Both the position numbers and the translations under genes were made by a program. A stretch of DNA of 13,222 nucleotides, from contig JAEWRF010000168.1 of the NCBI GenBank assembly GCA_023460155.1, positions 1 through 13,222 on the forward strand, written 5' to 3'. The first letter of the stretch is position 1, and each line of letters begins with the position of its first letter. Shown here one piece after another: positions 12,711-13,222 of this stretch. The stretch comes from Bacillota bacterium (GTDB taxonomy: Bacteria > Bacillota > Clostridia > Oscillospirales > Acutalibacteraceae). Below the pieces are notes generated by a model. The model was given only the letters and a program-made list of their open reading frames with translations, did not search any database and was not told the DNA's origin.

Positions 12711-13222
12711 ATGGAAAAGTACGAGCAGGTCGAACGGAGCATCGTGAAAAAATACCGCCGGCAGATCTGGCTGCCGTTTTTAACGGCGGTGCAGGAATAT
12801 CGGCTGATCCGGGAAGGCGACCGCGTCGCCGTCTGCATCTCCGGCGGCAAGGACTCGATGCTTATGGCGAAATGTGTGCAGCATCTTCAGAAATACTCCG
12901 ATTTTCCGTTCGAGGCGGAATATCTGGTCATGGACCCGGGCTATAACGAAATCAACCGTCAGCGCGTCACCGAGAACGCGGAGCTGCTTCACCTTCCCGT
13001 CCATGTTTTTAAGACGAACATTTTCGATGTTGTCGCAAAGACGGAGCAGTCCCCGTGTTACCTGTGCGCCCGGATGCGCCGCGGCCATCTGTACCAGAAG
13101 GCGCAGGAACTCGGATGCAACAAAATCGCGCTCGGCCATCACTTCGACGACGTGATCGAAACGATCCTGATGAGCATCCTGTACGGGGCCGAGGTCAAAA
13201 CCATGATGCCGAAGCTGCACAG
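12711..13222 (+). CDS. TtcA-like PP-loop ATPase, tRNA thiolation (5' part, cut by window edge)
   Basis: The first 170 residues of a PP-loop protein of the TilS/TtcA group. SGGKDS (44-49) is the ATP-pyrophosphate loop that adenylates the target base, CYLC (C116, C119) matches the CxxC that holds the iron-sulfur cluster in TtcA, and GHHFDDVIET (142-151) is the conserved downstream motif. TtcA makes 2-thiocytidine at position 32 of tRNA. The N-terminus has no room for the THUMP domain of ThiI, and the CxxC argues against TilS. GAGG at the preceding stop codon gives the ribosome site for ATG 12711, so the gene is coupled to the cysteine desulfurase. The third expected cluster cysteine would lie beyond the window; the exact target base is unproven. 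Confidence 0.85.
   Translation, partial: MEKYEQVERSIVKKYRRQIWLPFLTAVQEYRLIREGDRVAVCISGGKDSMLMAKCVQHLQKYSDFPFEAEYLVMDPGYNEINRQRVTENAELLHLPVHVFKTNIFDVVAKTEQSPCYLCARMRRGHLYQKAQELGCNKIALGHHFDDVIETILMSILYGAEVKTMMPKLH

Overview
The window looks like ordinary chromosome from a low-G+C-lineage Gram-positive (Clostridia). A Ruminococcaceae/Oscillospiraceae-type genome is my best guess. The reasons are the gene order rbgA-rnhB-yraN and tig-clpP-clpX-lon-ysxC, the YerC-type TrpR regulator, strong AGGAGG-type ribosome sites, TTG/GTG starts, tRNA genes with encoded CCA, and base composition that is fairly GC-rich by eye. All genes are on the + strand and packed tightly. No gap without a gene exceeds about 110 bases. 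I see no insertion sequence, phage gene, CRISPR array or other sign of an accessory region.

Layout. Bases 2-1073 hold the 3' end of rbgA (50S ribosome assembly GTPase), then rnhB (RNase HII) and yraN, all overlapping by a few bases. A promoter overlapping the yraN stop codon precedes thrC (threonine synthase), followed by a small metallophosphoesterase (to 3330). A strong extended -10 promoter then opens a protein quality-control block, 3426-9251: trigger factor, ClpP, ClpX and Lon. The ribosome-assembly GTPase YsxC follows (to 9851). Next comes a TrpR-type regulator with its own promoter, translationally coupled to a SAM-dependent methyltransferase (9919-10985). A canonical promoter drives five tRNA genes, Val-Asp-Phe-Gly-Cys (11091-11494), ended by a strong intrinsic terminator. 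The last part is a cysteine desulfurase and the first 170 codons of a TtcA-like PP-loop tRNA thiolase, cut by the window edge.

How the genes work together. Trigger factor folds nascent chains, ClpXP and Lon degrade failures, and RbgA/YsxC assemble the 50S subunit, so much of the window serves protein synthesis and quality control. The desulfurase plus PP-loop protein, placed directly behind the tRNA cluster, suggests a tRNA sulfur-modification pair.

I found no convincing undescribed multi-gene system. The items most worth a second look are small: a 16-bp hairpin with seven T's squeezed against the lon ribosome site; a tRNA-Cys with C instead of T at position 55; the desulfurase/TtcA-like pairing; a perfect 20-bp palindrome inside the desulfurase gene; and an imperfect dyad on the promoter of the TrpR-like regulator.
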